The translations under genes were made by a program, and so were the position numbers. The notes under the pieces are model-generated. The model was not told the DNA's origin. It searched no databases and worked only from the letters and a program-made list of their open reading frames with translations. From the NCBI RefSeq assembly GCF_017591435.1, contig NC_059296.1, positions 1,524,501-1,588,500 of the forward strand: a stretch of 64,000 bases of DNA. Direction: 5' to 3'. Below are positions 1-25,819 of the stretch, piece by piece. The stretch comes from Portunus trituberculatus (taxonomy: Eukaryota; Arthropoda; Malacostraca; Decapoda; Portunidae). Position 1 is the first letter of the stretch. Each line of letters opens with the position of its first letter.

Positions 1-87
1 TAAATCATAATAGCAATATAATTAAAAATATATCATTAACACACGTAGATATACAAAACAAAATACAGAAAAATACTGGGATCCAAC

Positions 88-3000
88 CTGCCAGGCGTTG
101 CTGATCCATCATGAGACGGTGTCGTGCTTCCATAATGTGGTGTGCGGGAACCATCATACTGAGGAGTCTGAGAGCCATACATAGGAGTACGTGATCCAGT
201 GTTGCCATAGACAGGAGTGGCAGATCCACCCCAGGTTGGTGTGCGTGTGTAAGAGGTGAAGGAGCCAGCCTTGGCATTGGTGGCCCCAACAACAGATACA
301 CGGGAGCGATCAACAATGATGGTCTGACACTTTGAGTGAAGCTCTACACGGACAGTGGAATCAGTAGCATCCTTGACAATACCAACATGACCTGCAGAAA
401 GCAGAACAAATTTAAGCACTTGAGTGTATGCATTTCTCAGTATTCTACATTACTATAAAATACAAGATTGTAGCTAAAGAGATCCCCTTAAAGGAAAGGC
501 ATATCAATACAGAGATTTTAAAACTGGATACAGTCTGTATTAACCCCTTTAACAAGAGAGAGCACGTACTGTTTCCTTACCATATAATATAAACACGAGG
601 ACGCATCTTTTGCGTTGTGGCTCCTGATAGCCAGCACAAAAGTTAGCCAAATGGATGGAATGTCTCAAAACCTCCTTCTTAAATAAATTCAAGTCATCTT
701 ATAGTGGATATACAAAAGTATCTTACCTTTGTATGGTCCCTGTGTAATCTTGATAGTCTGGCCAATAATACCCTTATCCCGGCCTGCTCCTCTGCCTCTG
801 CCACGTCCTCGTCCTCGCTCACCAAAGCCACCCCCTCCACCACCATGATCACCTCGCTCACTCTGACCACCTGTGGAATGAGCTGGAGAGGACAGCCGTG
901 GAGACATGAAACCCATGCCCATCCCAAGGCCCCCGGCACCCAGGCCACCTCCACTTGACTGGAAAAGCAGAGAAACAAATGCATTAAATACACAAAGAAC
1001 ATGTTTTATGCTAGATTATGTTCATTTCTCACTTCTTAATGAACTGTTTGTGTGGACATTTTTTTTTAAACTCATGTAACATTTAATGGAGTTCAATTAT
1101 TTACATAACATGAAATGCTAAAATCCCAAACACAAAAGAAAAATCAAACATTTCCTAATCATGCCAAATTTTGAAAAACAACCCGTTTTCTTTGTTTATT
1201 TGTGCACACAAATATTTACCATATTCACTTGGGATATGAAATACACATATTTGGCAATACCAGACAGATAACTTTAGGGAATGTCATAAAAAAAAAAAAG
1301 CAACATTCCAGGCTATCACTTGGTATTCCAGTCAAATATTCCATTAAACATGAATTTTAAATGTAATTCCTATTCAGATTTTTATTTCTATTCATCTATT
1401 AATCATCTGAATAGCTCAATCCTTAATGTCAAAATTCTTACCTTTCCTCCTCCAGCTTGAGACAAATGTCTTGTCTTGCAAACAAATATTCCACCATTTT
1501 CAATCATAATCTTAGAATGTAAGAATGCAAAGTTCCGATACAGATGACGTATTTCACCCTGTCGACCCTGAAGTAAAAATATATAAAGTTAAACCAGTTG
1601 ATCACAAAAACAGAAATCTTAAAATTAATAAGATTCCAACTCATGGAAAATATAGCATAGTTAGAACCATCTTATAAGCTGGAATCTCAGCAAGGCAACA
1701 AAATATTCAATAAAAAAAAATAAAAAAAGATGGTTTCTAAATTTACTCAATCCTTTGTAATTCTAACACCATACTGATCAAACAAACCCAAATCAGACCA
1801 AACTCAGCATAAGCTACACAGTAATACTTGGCATGCTCCTATTAGGATTGTTGACTGTTGTTTTATTAAGATGTAGTGGATATGTCATCAAAGCTTCACC
1901 CCTTCACCCTCCTACATATGATACTTACTCTATTATCTCCCTTTCTTTTAAATATTTAACATTCTTCTTACAATATATCTCATTATCATTTAATATTACC
2001 TATTTTATGCAAGAACACTTGGTGCTAAAGTGATGATAAGATGAAGCAAGGATATCACTTACTGAGTGTGGCCCATCAATAACTTTTACAATATCCTTCA
2101 CTTGGATTGTGCTTTGTTCAGAATCTAGAGCCATGGCACGTCTGTTTTCCTTCTTCTTATGCACTGCTTGGGGCTTCACATGAACAAGCTTGCCATGCAT
2201 GTTCAAAACTTGGAAATTTTCCTTCTCAAGTCTCACAATCACACCAACAGTCTGGGCACTTTAAGGAGAAAAGAATGAGTAACTAAATAACAGAAAAACA
2301 CTTTTCTGAAAATTGTATAGACATGGGCTGCATAATTTAACTGAAATTATATATACAATTGCTAATACCAGCTATTTGTAACCTATTAAATGAATTGTTC
2401 ACTCACTCAAGAGACACCAAGTCTCCCCACTGGAACTGGCCAAGAGAGTCAACACCAGTGGCAACATCAGCACATAACTGGAGATCACGAGGTAGTACCT
2501 GAAATGATAAGCAACAAATTACGTATCACCTATTTTGAAATAACATGAAAACTAAAATACCAAATCTCTGACATTCTTTATCATGAATATCAAATAAGTA
2601 CTATACATTACCTTGAGTTCGTGCATTGTCAGATCAGAAAAGAGAACAATCATATTTTCTTCCACTCTGACAATGAGTCCTGTGTCACCTTCATATCTTC
2701 CTGCAATGACTTTTACATGGTCACCTTGATTAAAATATTTCTTCAGTTCATGGGCAAGAAATTCTAATTCATCCTTAAGATCTTCATGCTTGGGGAAGAT
2801 TGTAATCTTGTTTCCATCAACACGTGTTACTGAGCCCATCAAATTCACCAATTCACCTTCCACCACTTCAACGTTGTCACCAGGAGCAAAGCTGTGCCCA
2901 TCATCCTCACGACCACTTGTGGTGAGCTGCATAAGGGAAAAAAAAGAGTTTTAAAAGTATTTTTGTCTCTCTAATAAGCTTTCAAAGATATCCTTTTGAT

Positions 3001-4523
3001 TAAATATTGGAAATTGTAAGCTAGTTTAACATAATGTAAATGATATGCAAATTAGTGGAAATAACATTTACCTCCATGTCTGCCAAGCTTTGTTCCTCAA
3101 ACTTCTCAAGTTCACTTAGTGTTGGTTTTACTCCATCTGCTACAATAGCTGATATAGCAAATGATTTATACAAATATCCCTTATGAGTGTAACGATTCAT
3201 TTCAAAGTTAAGGAAGTCACCATCCTGTGTGACTTCTCCACCAATGGCACGAATTGCATCCGTGTCAAACAACTTTTGGGCAGGACGCCTCTGTTTCTTT
3301 CTCTTGAGGTCATTATCTGGCTGGCTTGATCTGAAACATTACAAATACCATTAAAAGATGGGTCACCATAAATATTAATTCAGCCATAACTTTTCTTTTC
3401 CTTCAACTCTATTTTACAGAATATAGCATATACAGTCCTTACCCCTAACATTCAGCTTTATGGGTGACAAAAACCCCCTATATTGTGAAAAAGCATATTG
3501 TAAGCTAAAAAGTCAATGGGAAAATGGTATATGGTCAGACAGCCCCCAAAATTAAGTTACTTTATCATAACTTATTTGTACCGTATTTATGCTAGTGTGT
3601 CACAGAAGAGCTCGTTTATGACCCCGTACTAGATGCTATAAACATAATTTATAGAAGAAATGAAGCTTAAGTGGGCAAGAGGAGCAGACAAGAACATAGG
3701 TTGCAGAATGCTGTGTTTTTTTTAACAACATGCAGAGTTGGTCTTGGTGGAGGAGGAGATGGGAAGACTGTTTCATTTTGTGCCTTTTCATTTATTTTTC
3801 ATAAACTCTTGCTTCATCACTTAACTTACTCATTACACTTTTAATGCTACACTTTATTTCTGAACTTAATTGATACACTTTTCCTACTTCACTTTTGCTT
3901 AACTTAATTTTCTTCATTCCTTTTGCCTTTTTAGCCATTGATTCTCCTAAGTCTAATTTCCTTTTCTTTGTTCCTTCAACTTAATGAGCTCCTCCTTTAT
4001 TTCTAAATTGATCTTTTGATTCTTGGAATTTCTGGGTGGAGCTGATAATTTCTAGTTAATGAAATTCACAATGCAGTGTTTTATTGGAGGGGACAAGGAG
4101 GTAGCAGTGAGTGTGTTGGTGGGGGAAAGGCGCATGTGTTCACCTGCTGGAGTCTGATCTTCTGGTGATGAACTAACTTATGAGTCCTAATCATAGTCCA
4201 ATGGTTTAGTAATTTCAGTAACAATGACATGGTGAGTCAGACACATATGTATATTGGAAGCAATTAGGCACATTGAGGGAAGACGCTATTTTTACCTTAT
4301 AATCATAATGACAGAATTCATGTATCAATAACTCCCATTCAACTATTTAAGACAATTAATAATTAGCATTTTTTAAATGAAGCCACATATAGTGAGAAAC
4401 ACACATTGCAAACACACATATTGGGGATAACTACTGTATGTACACACATCTTATATTTTCAAAGAATAATGTATGTAAATCAAGCAAATACATTTACAGC
4501 ATACAAATAACCTTATAAAATGG

Positions 4524-4599
<76 letters not shown>

Positions 4600-7500
4600 G
4601 GAAACTTACTTGAGAGCTCCTCGCATACGTGTATAATCAATGCGAGGAATGAGTTTGAGGTGTACTGTATTCTGTGATGCATCAACATAATCTACTTGTG
4701 CCAAGTCATCCTTGAAGATCCCTGAATTAAAAATCTTAGTAAATCACAATGCAGAAATAAGGATATTTTTTTCACTAGTATATAATCTCTTGGTATAAAC
4801 ATAATCTTTATACTTCTCTTGTTTAATTTTTTACCTCAAATGTGAAGTGTATACATGAATATGATCATTAAACAGATCACTTATAATTTTAGAAACATAA
4901 CTTAAAAAAACTTACCTCTCTTGAGCCTAACCCAAGCCCCTCGTTTCAGTGTGGGCACCTCCTTCACAACACGTAGTACATCTGTCATTTGGTTGATTGG
5001 CACCATCTGCAGAAGGTATGAATATTGGCATTAGGTATGTCTATCTACAGACAGTAACTATCGGAAATTTAACAAAAAATACAAAAAATATATGACTGAA
5101 GTTATGAATCTTGAATTAACTTCAGAAAATTTCAATAATATTCAAATATTAGTCATATTAATATTAAAATTTTGCTATTTAGCCAGTCACCAAAAATACA
5201 ATTAACTATGCTTACAGTTTGCCTCCATATTCCCAGTCGTAGATTGGATATGCCTTCCATTGCTGACTTAACATGAGACTGCTTGTAAGCCTCTATGTAG
5301 ATATAGCCCTTTACACCTTCAGGAGCAACAACAGACTTGATCTGCAGAGGCTCCTCCGTAAACTGGTAGGCAAACATTTTGCGAATCAACTGCAAACATG
5401 TCACTTTTTCTTCACCAATGCGGCATTTCACCATCCAAAGATTAGGGTCTCTGAAATTTCATGGAGAGTTACAAATGAGCACATGTCTTGGAAAACAAAA
5501 TACAGCACTTAACTTAATTCTAAGTGATCATCCTACAGCACAAAAAAGATCAAATAAATTATGATTATAATAAAAAGTTAAAAATAGGAGTAGAATATAA
5601 CTTACTTAACGCCAGGCAATAGTGTCTGTTGAGTAATTTCATCGGTCATCTCTTCTCCTCCCTCGCCAAAGCGCACAGCAGCAGCAGAGGTCTCATCAGC
5701 ATACTTGCGACGATAGTATTCTTCAATTTCTTCTTCTCGCTCATTGCTGAAAGTAAAACGAAAATCTAGATGAAGTATTTAGGAATTACAAATGGCACTA
5801 TAATGGAAAAAGAGAGGTAAGGAATCTCTTTCCCTAACACTCTCTACTCAGTAGCAATGGACAAGTAATGAAAGAAAGAAGGGTATAAAATTTCTAAGGG
5901 GAATATTTAGTGGCTCTGACTACTTTCAATATTACCTAAAATAAGGATTAGAACTCAAGAAATATCTTAAGAGTTAAGTTTGTTTCACTTACTCCCAGAC
6001 ACTGTGTGCTCTGCGGTGGGCTTCAACCTCCCGGGCAGTAACACCCACTTCCTCTTTCTCATTGGCCAGGAGATCATAGTCGTCTCCCTGTATAATGTGA
6101 GGATTAGATATTACATTTTTCATAATGGCAGTATAAATCATTAAAATTACACATAATTATCAGTGATTCTATAACCCAGGATCTTAAGTAGATTCCTGAT
6201 CCCTTTAAAACTAATTTAAAGTCATGTTTCAAAGTATGTGTAAATAAATACATATGAACTAAAATAATGTAGCACCCTAAATTTGCTAAATGAAGTAAGT
6301 AAGGGAATGAAAACATAAACAATAACCATTTTTCACTTTGGAATAAGATAAAAACATAAAAATTAACCTTTTGTGATTGATATATGTTTTACATATGAAT
6401 ACTCTTCTCCTAATTCAGATTTTATCATCTGTAAAGTTAGAGGAAAATTTTTCATTGCAAAATTTTTCCATTTTTTTTTACCAGCGTTAAAAAATAAAAA
6501 AACATTTCATTCTAAATATTTTTTTCTGATTATTGGAATGTGTTCTTTACTTTAAGAAGAATGTTTCTATACAGTTGTGAAACATTTTAGATATCCTAAG
6601 GGTGTAGCATAGACAATAGCCATCTTTAATTTCATAATTGAAAAAAATAAATAAATAAAATTTTACATTTAACAATTATTATATGTTTTCATATCAATAT
6701 TCTTCTCTTTGATACAGAATTAACTGTCTGCAAACTTGCAGGAAAAATTTTATTGCAAAGTATTTTTAAAAAATATTTCATTCCAAATTTATTAACTTTT
6801 TGGAATGTATTCTTTACTTACAACACTTTTATCCTCTCACAGTATTAGATATTGGCCATAATTAAACAGACAATATATCAATTTAAAGTAAATTCAATCC
6901 TATAACTTACTCTTTACTTTTCTCTTTATATGAATGTTAACTTACCTCTTCATCTTCATCATCTTCCCCTTCATCATCATCTACTTCAGCCTCCTCCAAG
7001 AAATAATCAGAAACAGCTCCTCTCTTCCTTCGTTTTTTCACATGCCTCTCATCATCTTCATCTTCTTCACTGTCATATCCCTGTTGAATGAAATTTAAAA
7101 TATTGATTTATAACTACAGCACTGAAAAGTTTATAAACATTATGAAAATATGAAAATTCCTAATTTGGTATTTTAAAACTTGTTAAATACTTGCTATACA
7201 CTAAAGTTGACATTATTCTTAAGTAAATATGTTAGGTGAACACAAACTATTTCCAAAAACATATTTGGTGATAATAGACATACATATACATGTTTTTGTG
7301 TATACTGGTGGTAAGTAAAATCAATCATCATTAAGTGAACCCCCCACACAACTTCTTATGAAAGGTACTAGTACTGGGTTAAGCCACAATCAAAACTACA
7401 CCAACAACAAACTAATAAAAATAAATAATAATAATGCTACATTAATAAATATCCTAAAACAGTAGGAGAGTGGCAGGATATATAGGTGAAGGGGAGGCTG

Positions 7501-10444
7501 GAAGTCAGGGCTAGCCAGGGCTGCTCAGCTGCTGGGGCACTGGACTAGCTAGGATACAACTCCCATCATTAGAAAAGAGATGAGAGGTGACATGATTGCA
7601 CTTTACAGATACTAAGTAGACAGTAAATCCTCTAAGCTGAAAGGGCACATAACTGTTCAGAGAGGTAACCGAGCTTTAATGAGTGAGTCAACTACCGTAC
7701 ATTTAAATACACAACAATCACAGCTCACACGACACTTAAAAGCAACTAGTAGCATGCACGCTATGGCTGCCTAGCAGGTAATTGCTGAACTACTGGATTC
7801 AGTTCGCAACAGCCAGGATTTTTAAGATTTCACACCAGATATTCTGGCTAATGGATTATGTATTCAGACCAATAGATTTCGTCTGTTACATCTGATATCC
7901 ATTAATGCTGTGTTCATAGATAAGAAATTCAACTCTACTCTTCTCATCAAAGGATGGAATTTGTCAGTAACAATATGTCCAACAACCCTTCAATATGAAC
8001 ACTAAGGCTAACTAACTAATCTTGATATCAGCATGCAGTAGCATCAATGAGAACTTGGCAACAAATACCACACAAAAATATAAGTAAACAATTAAATAAA
8101 CAAGCTAATGACAAAGGCAAACTAGAGTTTCCATTAAAAATTACTAGTGATTCACAGATCACTAGTCAGAGTGGCTCACTGTGATGTGTATAGCAGGCTG
8201 TTGGTTAAAAATTCAAGCATCATCTACTAACATCAAAACTACCATCAGAAAATCATCAGTTCAGTGATCTGATGCCTCTAGTACCTATTGTAATAGAAAA
8301 AAAAACTTTCCTATAATTACTTTATGAAATTAAACATTTGTTAGCTAATAACAAAAATACCAACAAACCTTAGCAAAAATAAAGATTACTCACAGAGTTA
8401 GCAATGTCTTCACCATCAGCTGGCTCTTCATCACCACTTATCTCTTCCTCTCCACTTCGAGCCTCCATGGCCTCATCCGACCTTACAGAGCGGCTTCTGC
8501 TTCTACTCCGGCTTCTACTCTGACTCCTGCTTCTACTACGACTTCTGCTTCTGCTGCCAGATCTGCTCCGGCTACGGCTACGACTAACACTTCTGCTGGC
8601 AGAACGTCCATGGCTAACACTCCTGCTGCGACTTCTCCTGTTTTCTCCCTGAAAGGAAAATAATATGATCAGAAATTACCAAAACACAACGAGTTAAATT
8701 CAGTGCCTGCTGTACAATAATAGAACTTACCATACTACCAATATAGTGATTTACAGTTAACATTAATCTTCTTGCAATTATTCAATGAAGAAAATCATTA
8801 TTAATATTTCATAATTCAATCATTTATAAACTTATGTAATATTACTGTTTAATTTTCAATTGCAAAAATTATGGATTTTTTTAATAAAGAAAAAAATACA
8901 TTTCAATCTCAGAATTTCTACAAAGTAATAGGAATATCTACAGATGACAAAATGTTTAGGAGTAAATTCATAATCTACAGGAAATATCAATGCCTATGTA
9001 AAGTTACGAGTAATGAATATTTGGACTGAAACTAGAAAGCAACAACCTATGATGTGCCTCTAACCAAACTGAGAATTATCCTCTGCACCAGCCATTTCTT
9101 GCACCATTTGGTCTAACACTCCCCCTGACATACATACTTTTTTAATATTTTTTTTCTTTTTATGATTACTAATTGCTCTCTACTTATCTTTAATAAGTTC
9201 TTTTATCTCAGCCTTCTCCTATTTAGATAATCTATACCTTACCACTTCTGCTGCTACTGTTGTCATTATACCTTTAATGGTACTAAATGCCTCATTTATG
9301 CCTGTTCCTAGTTTTTCACATACCTTACTCCTCTGTAACCTCCTAACTATCCATCCTTTTACTAGTCAACACCCTTTCTCTACCACTATTCCAATCTTAC
9401 TCCTGTCTACAGTAAACATACATTAATCCAAACATTGATACTTCAAATTTTACAATATGTTCAAATCTTTCAAGGTGCAGTGAAAAAATTTATTTATGTC
9501 CAAAATTAGATCTCTGCTCAAATTGAAGCCAGGTGCCAGAATCACCCTAGTGGCAACAGGTGGAAGTAGACGTTGTTATTGATGCTCTCCTACCTATAAT
9601 GATAGATTTCAACATCGACTTGTCCACAATTTCTAACATTGTTGCTGTGAAAGCCAAGTTATAGAAATTCATGAGGGATGGGCAGTGAATGATTAGTGGA
9701 AACATCAGGAAAACCATGAAAAAACCTCAGCTGGAACAACTTGAAAGTGTGGTTAATCCATAAGTGGTTCACGGCTAGGTGTGCTGAAGGCAAACCAATT
9801 TCTGGAATTATAATCACCAAGAAAGCCAAAACAACTTTGCGAGGACATGGAAATTGTTACAAATGTCAAGTTTTCTGATGGCTGGCTGCGAAACTACATC
9901 ATGGCACATGGGCTATCGATGTCACTGGTGAGAAACAATTGGCAGATGAAGATTTTTTAGTATTTCTTTCTTTATTATTATTCAAGTATAGTGTTTACTG
10001 CAGTGCATCCTTATAATTTGATGCATTCCTGGTTCCCTGCTCGCCAGATTAATAATTTTTTACTAAACTTCTTGACATCAAAACTAAACATATCAACAAT
10101 CACTTAATATACTAACTGTATAAAAATTTGTATTCCTGTATTTCCACTTTTTTGTTTTTTATGTCTTCTATTTTCATCAAGGCTAGGGTGGTGCCTCCTG
10201 ACACAAGGCTTGGGTTTGGCATTAAGGATCTGTACTCCAAATGGTCCTTTCCTATCCTCGGACAGTGGCCAGGATTCAAACCCATGCACTTAAGGACCTC
10301 TCAGTCCCCCAAAACATGAGCAGTCACGGAGTGCCTTCATATAATTCGATACTAACAATAATTCATACATACCTCACTGTCACTCCCTTGGCCAGACTTC
10401 TCAGCCTCAGAGTCTGAATGGTAACTTGCATCACTCTCAGACAT
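88..10444 (-). CDS. SPT5: Transcription elongation factor SPT5 (DSIF large subunit), 3' end outside window
   Basis: SPT5 pairs with SPT4 as DSIF in the nucleus and controls promoter-proximal pausing and processivity of RNA polymerase II. Coding exons, read on the minus strand: 10444-10373, 8648-8394, 7080-6946, 6087-5993, 5746-5606, 5450-5216, 5006-4916, 4721-4610, 3330-3072, 2926-2612, 2498-2407, 2258-2063, 1567-1442, 958-727, 391-88. All junctions are GT-AG and the phases join without a stop over about 887 codons. Order of domains: acidic/RS-rich N-terminus (1-155), NGN domain (about 233-320, with DPNLWMVKCRIGEE and VKGYIYIEAYKQSHVK), successive KOW domains (about 332-372, 476-511, 525-571, 592-630, 650-700, 776-815), an RG-rich linker (GRGRGRGRGAGR) and the start of the CTR (GSRTPMYGSQTP type repeats, the family's P-TEFb/CDK9 target). 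The ATG has a purine at -3. Human SPT5 is about 1,087 residues, so roughly 200 residues are missing to the left. The last donor seen (GTTGGA at 87) is weak. Identification is firm. Confidence 0.96.
4526..4592. repeat. (AG)n microsatellite in an SPT5 intron
   Basis: About 33 AG units on the plus strand, so CU repeats in the SPT5 transcript. It begins 18 bases past the donor of the exon ending at 4610, separated by a C-rich run. It could lie in the pre-mRNA region where CU-binding splicing factors act. Confidence 0.95.
9586..9960 (+). pseudogene. Relic of a pogo/Tigger-like transposase (CENP-B-type DNA-binding domain)
   Basis: Reading the plus strand with shifts of frame gives pieces typical of the N-terminal DNA-binding region of Tigger/pogo transposases: a helix-turn-helix remnant (IDLSTISNIVAVKAK, from about 9613), KTMKKPQLEQLESVV (about 9710), KWFTARCAEGKPISGIIIT (about 9761), then FSDGWLRN and DVTGEKQLADEDF near 9870-9957. 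In-frame stops and at least two frameshifts break it. It sits in the SPT5 intron between the exons at 10373 and 8648, on the opposite strand. The family assignment rests on recognising the CENP-B-type HTH pattern. The DDE catalytic part is absent. No termini were found. Confidence 0.7.
10150..10345 (-). mobile_element. tRNA-derived SINE, family A (diverged), in SPT5 first coding-exon intron
   Basis: On the minus strand a tRNA-like head holds a B box (GGGTTTGAATCC, about 10276-10287) preceded by GACTGAGAGGTCC. It is followed by a tRNA-unrelated body and an A-rich 3' end (AAAAACAAAAAAG, about 10150-10162). The A box is poor and the 5' end is uncertain. It lies just inside the intron downstream of the exon ending at 10373. 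This is a different family from the SINEs at 21632 and 60810. Confidence 0.6.
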
Positions 10445-11001
10445 GACTGTGTTCTGGAAAATATATAAATAAGATATCAAAATCCATAAATGACATAGGT
10501 TAAATTACTTATAATTACCCCAGTATAATAATCTTTGCTTAAATCATTGGACTCAAGACAAAGTGTTATCTTATTTAATTCATAAGGAAAAACATGGTCA
10601 AGATTGTCAACTGCAAGGTAAACTAATTACCGTATCTGATTAATTATTGTTATTACAGCAGAATTAACATGAATATAAAGTCTTTCAATCACATCAAGAA
10701 ATGATATCTTTAATCAAATCCTAGAGGACCAGCTCAGTGTAACCACTTCAATGCGGGCCAGTGACAAGTAACAGTGCACGAGACGCTGGACTGAACACCT
10801 CTGCTAATTCAGTTTGATTTATTATTAACCTGGACACAACATTAGCATCCGCTTGGGGCCTTGCACAGTAACCCCGCAAGTTCACAATTAAAGCAATCTA
10901 AAGGCAATACTCGATTTTCAACCGAGATGATGGAGACGTCGGCCTTTTGCACCACCAGGCCCACTTCTTGCCCCCGTGACAGCAAATTACTGCAGTCTTA
11001 C

Positions 11002-11140
11002 CGTGGCTCTTATCGATGTCTCTAATATACTTAATCTACGAATATAGAGTGTGTTGGTTCAGCGCTTTACAAATACCTGTAAAGAAGGCACCAGTCCTCA
11101 CAGCACGCCAGCAGTCTCAGCCGCAGCCCGAGCCTGTCCA
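11002..11140 (-). other. SPT5: Probable non-coding first exon of SPT5
   Basis: The first coding exon of SPT5 begins at an acceptor (TTTCCAG, exon from 10453) only 9 bases before the ATG, so a 5' UTR exon must lie upstream. On the minus strand a consensus donor (ACGG followed by GTAAGACT) ends an exon at 11002. The right limit is a guess, set by a CAAGATGGCC motif at 11139-11148, which resembles the YY1 site often found near start sites of housekeeping genes. The intron between the two exons would be 10454-11001. No transcript evidence is available here. Confidence 0.55.
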
Positions 11141-12120
11141 AGATGGCCGATGGTTTGTTTGTGTCTTAGTTTGGGTTGGGGAGAATGCCAGATACTTATT
11201 TAGGTATTTTAAATAGCGGCAAGTATTTTTTTTTTTTTCGTATTGAATTTTATATTTTAACTTACTATTTCATATATCCTTTTTTCAAGAGATGATTCAA
11301 TACTTATTACAGCGCACATGCATAATGATTACTTTTATTGCGCTGTATGCGTGGATTAATCCCCACGGGCCCGCACCATATAGATTTATTACTGAACTGC
11401 TCAGATATGTAGAAATGCATTATATTAACAGTTTGGAAGATGATTATATCAAGATTGGTAATAGTTGTTGTTACTACCATGAAATCGGCCAGAATGCACC
11501 GATATAGGTAGTACCTACCAACAGTGGTGGTTGGACTGCCAAACTGGCATATTTCATGCAGCTTCATATGTCCTTTTTTTTTTTTTTTTTTTCTTTTACA
11601 AAAATTTAATGGAATATTAATGTTATGTTCCTGAAATATAATACTTAGTAGTTGATGCAATACTATTTGCCGAAGGGTAGGCCTACTGTCAAATGTATCC
11701 TTGCTGCTGAATCTTTTTTCTTTCTGCATTTTATCATTGCATCAAACTTAAAAGAAAAACTTTCCAAGAGGAAGACTGAGCGGAGAAGCCTTTTTAAAGT
11801 TCATAAGATCTTCATTTCAAATTAGGTAGTTGTATTATTTTATGAAATTTCGGCGTTTAACCTTTGGTAAAGCGTGGCTACTGGCTTAAGCCTGCTGTGT
11901 GTCTGTGACACGACGTAGACACGTAGTGAGGAAACTACACTGGGATTCTTAATTCAAAACAGGTGTGAAGTAAGTGAAAAAAGATAAAGAGGGCAAACAA
12001 TACGAACGGATTGTACAAAACAAGGAAAACAAGGTGGTCGGTCACAAGAAGAGGAAGGAGAGTTTAAGGACATCGCGTTGTGTGGAGTGCAAGACGTGAG
12101 TGACGAGTGATTTGATTACG
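11141..12120. promoter_or_regulatory. Shared intergenic region between divergent SPT5 and DDX19, probable promoters
   Basis: The two host genes are head to head. About 1 kb separates the inferred first exon of SPT5 (minus) from the DDX19 ATG at 12121. The SPT5-proximal side is locally GC-richer (11,090-11,150) and holds a YY1-like motif, while the middle is AT-rich with T runs (11,228-11,239 and 11,575-11,591). I see no convincing TATA box placed for either gene. The DDX19 5' UTR lies in the last few hundred bases: an in-frame TGA at 12097-12099 shows that translation cannot start further upstream in that frame. Start sites cannot be fixed from the sequence. Confidence 0.45.
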
Positions 12121-24026
<11,906 letters not shown>

Positions 24027-25510
24027 TCACTAGAAGAAATATTATTAACTGATATATTAACTTTCTGTTCTTTGAAAAATGAAAATAAGTTTTCATGCAG
24101 GATGACAGAAACTGGAGTTGACAAAAAAATCCATTATAATGCTGTGCACGCAATGTTTAAGAGAAATGAGTAGACCAGTAAAAAACACAAAAATACCAAA
24201 TTGTCAACAAAGGAGCTATTACTGAAAACATTTATAAACTTTTAAGATTTTGAATATTTCACTCATTCATGAAATACTTCTTGTACTTCAAATTCAAAAT
24301 TCCATTGCTGAAGTGATTGTGAAATAGTTGTGTGTGTGTGTTTGTGTGTATGTGCATGTGTGCGCCTGAGAGAAATAGACTCTTATATAAAATCTGCTTC
24401 CTTATGTTTCCTACATGTCATAAAATGAGGCATACAATGATGGTATAAAGATTAGTATGCTGAGCTCCCAGCCATGCCTTCTCCCTTCTTTTTATCTATT
24501 TATTTATTTATTTTATTTTATTTTTATTTCTTTTATTTGGTTATTATGTTTGTGGGGACAATTCAGGATTCGGATTCTAAAGCCATGAGGTTTGTGTTCT
24601 TGTAATGGAAGGATTGAGTTGCTGATTGAACAAGCAAGGCCTCATTGTGTGTCACATGATCCATTTGTGGTCTTAGATGATAGCTTTTCTTCTCAAGATT
24701 ACTATGATGACATATTTCAACATTGTATCAAAGAAAAAATTATAGTTACTCTTTTTTGTTCATTTTAGTAATCACATGAAGTATTTTGTGTTGAGTATTT
24801 TTATTAACTGTTTTGTAATTTTGTAATTCACTGTTAGTGGCTAGTACTTGAGTGGGTGCACTTCTAGGAATGTTATTACTCATGTATCAAAGTCATCTCA
24901 AGTTTAAAAACAGGTGGCATTCATCAGATATAGCACAGCTCTTCCTGCTACTGTCCACTATCTTCTGACTTTTTAATATAGGACCACCACTGAGATCAGC
25001 ACCTCATTCTTTTCATGTGATTAACTGGGAATATTTTAAGTTATTTAAACATCACACACTCAGTAAACTTAGCTGGCAGGTGGTAAGACAGGAAATGTCT
25101 ATCCACAGCACCAATTCCAGAAGTAGATTTGACTTACAACCATAGAATTATCATCCTCACATTATGGTGCTGTCTGTTCACAAGTGTTAGTGAATTTTGT
25201 GTACTCTGAAGACTGGAGAAAGCATAGTAAGTACAAATCAACTTTAATGTTAATTACAAGCTAATTTTTCTGATGAAAATGGGTTTTGAAGAGAACAAGG
25301 TGATACTGTATTATCACACATCCAAATTTGGCAGTTTCAATATAAAACAACAAATGTAAACTTTATGTAATAAATATGCAAGGAAATGAGTCCCTAACTA
25401 CAAAGAGTAGCATAGCATCACAATACTGAGAATTTCTCATCTGCTATCTTTGTAAACATTTATCTCATTATTCAAAAGTATTAAATAAAGAATCTTTACA
25501 ACACAAAATT
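24027..25510 (+). other. DDX19: Probable DDX19 3' UTR and polyadenylation region
   Basis: Downstream of the TAA at 24024-24026 the sequence is AT-rich and non-coding. The clearest polyadenylation hexamer is AATAAA at 25484-25489 (within TTAAATAAAGAATC); another AATAAA near 25370 is possible. Which is used, and whether the transcript ends earlier, cannot be told from sequence. No second gene is seen in this stretch. Confidence 0.4.
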
Positions 25511-25819
25511 ACCATATTATTATATAGCTAGAAAAATTGTCTGATAATTTGTAGTTTAATAGAATAAGGATGAATGGACAAAAATGGAATGAGATCCTAA
25601 CAAGATATCAATTGCAACTCTTCGCCAAGAAACTAAAATATTTCTATACACTTATGAAGTGTAAATGAAAACTAAGGATTGATACATAAGTTACTGAAAA
25701 AAAGGGATATTTGGATTATACTGATGCATTCTCTACTGTAGACATGGTACCCAGACTTGCTTCCTTACTGTAGTGTTTAAGCAGTGTGCTATAGTGTTTT
25801 ATTGAAAGCTATACAAATA

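Noticed and set aside
5273..5564. Plus-strand frames across the SPT5 NGN exon
   Set aside because: They are antisense shadows of the coding exon 5450-5216.
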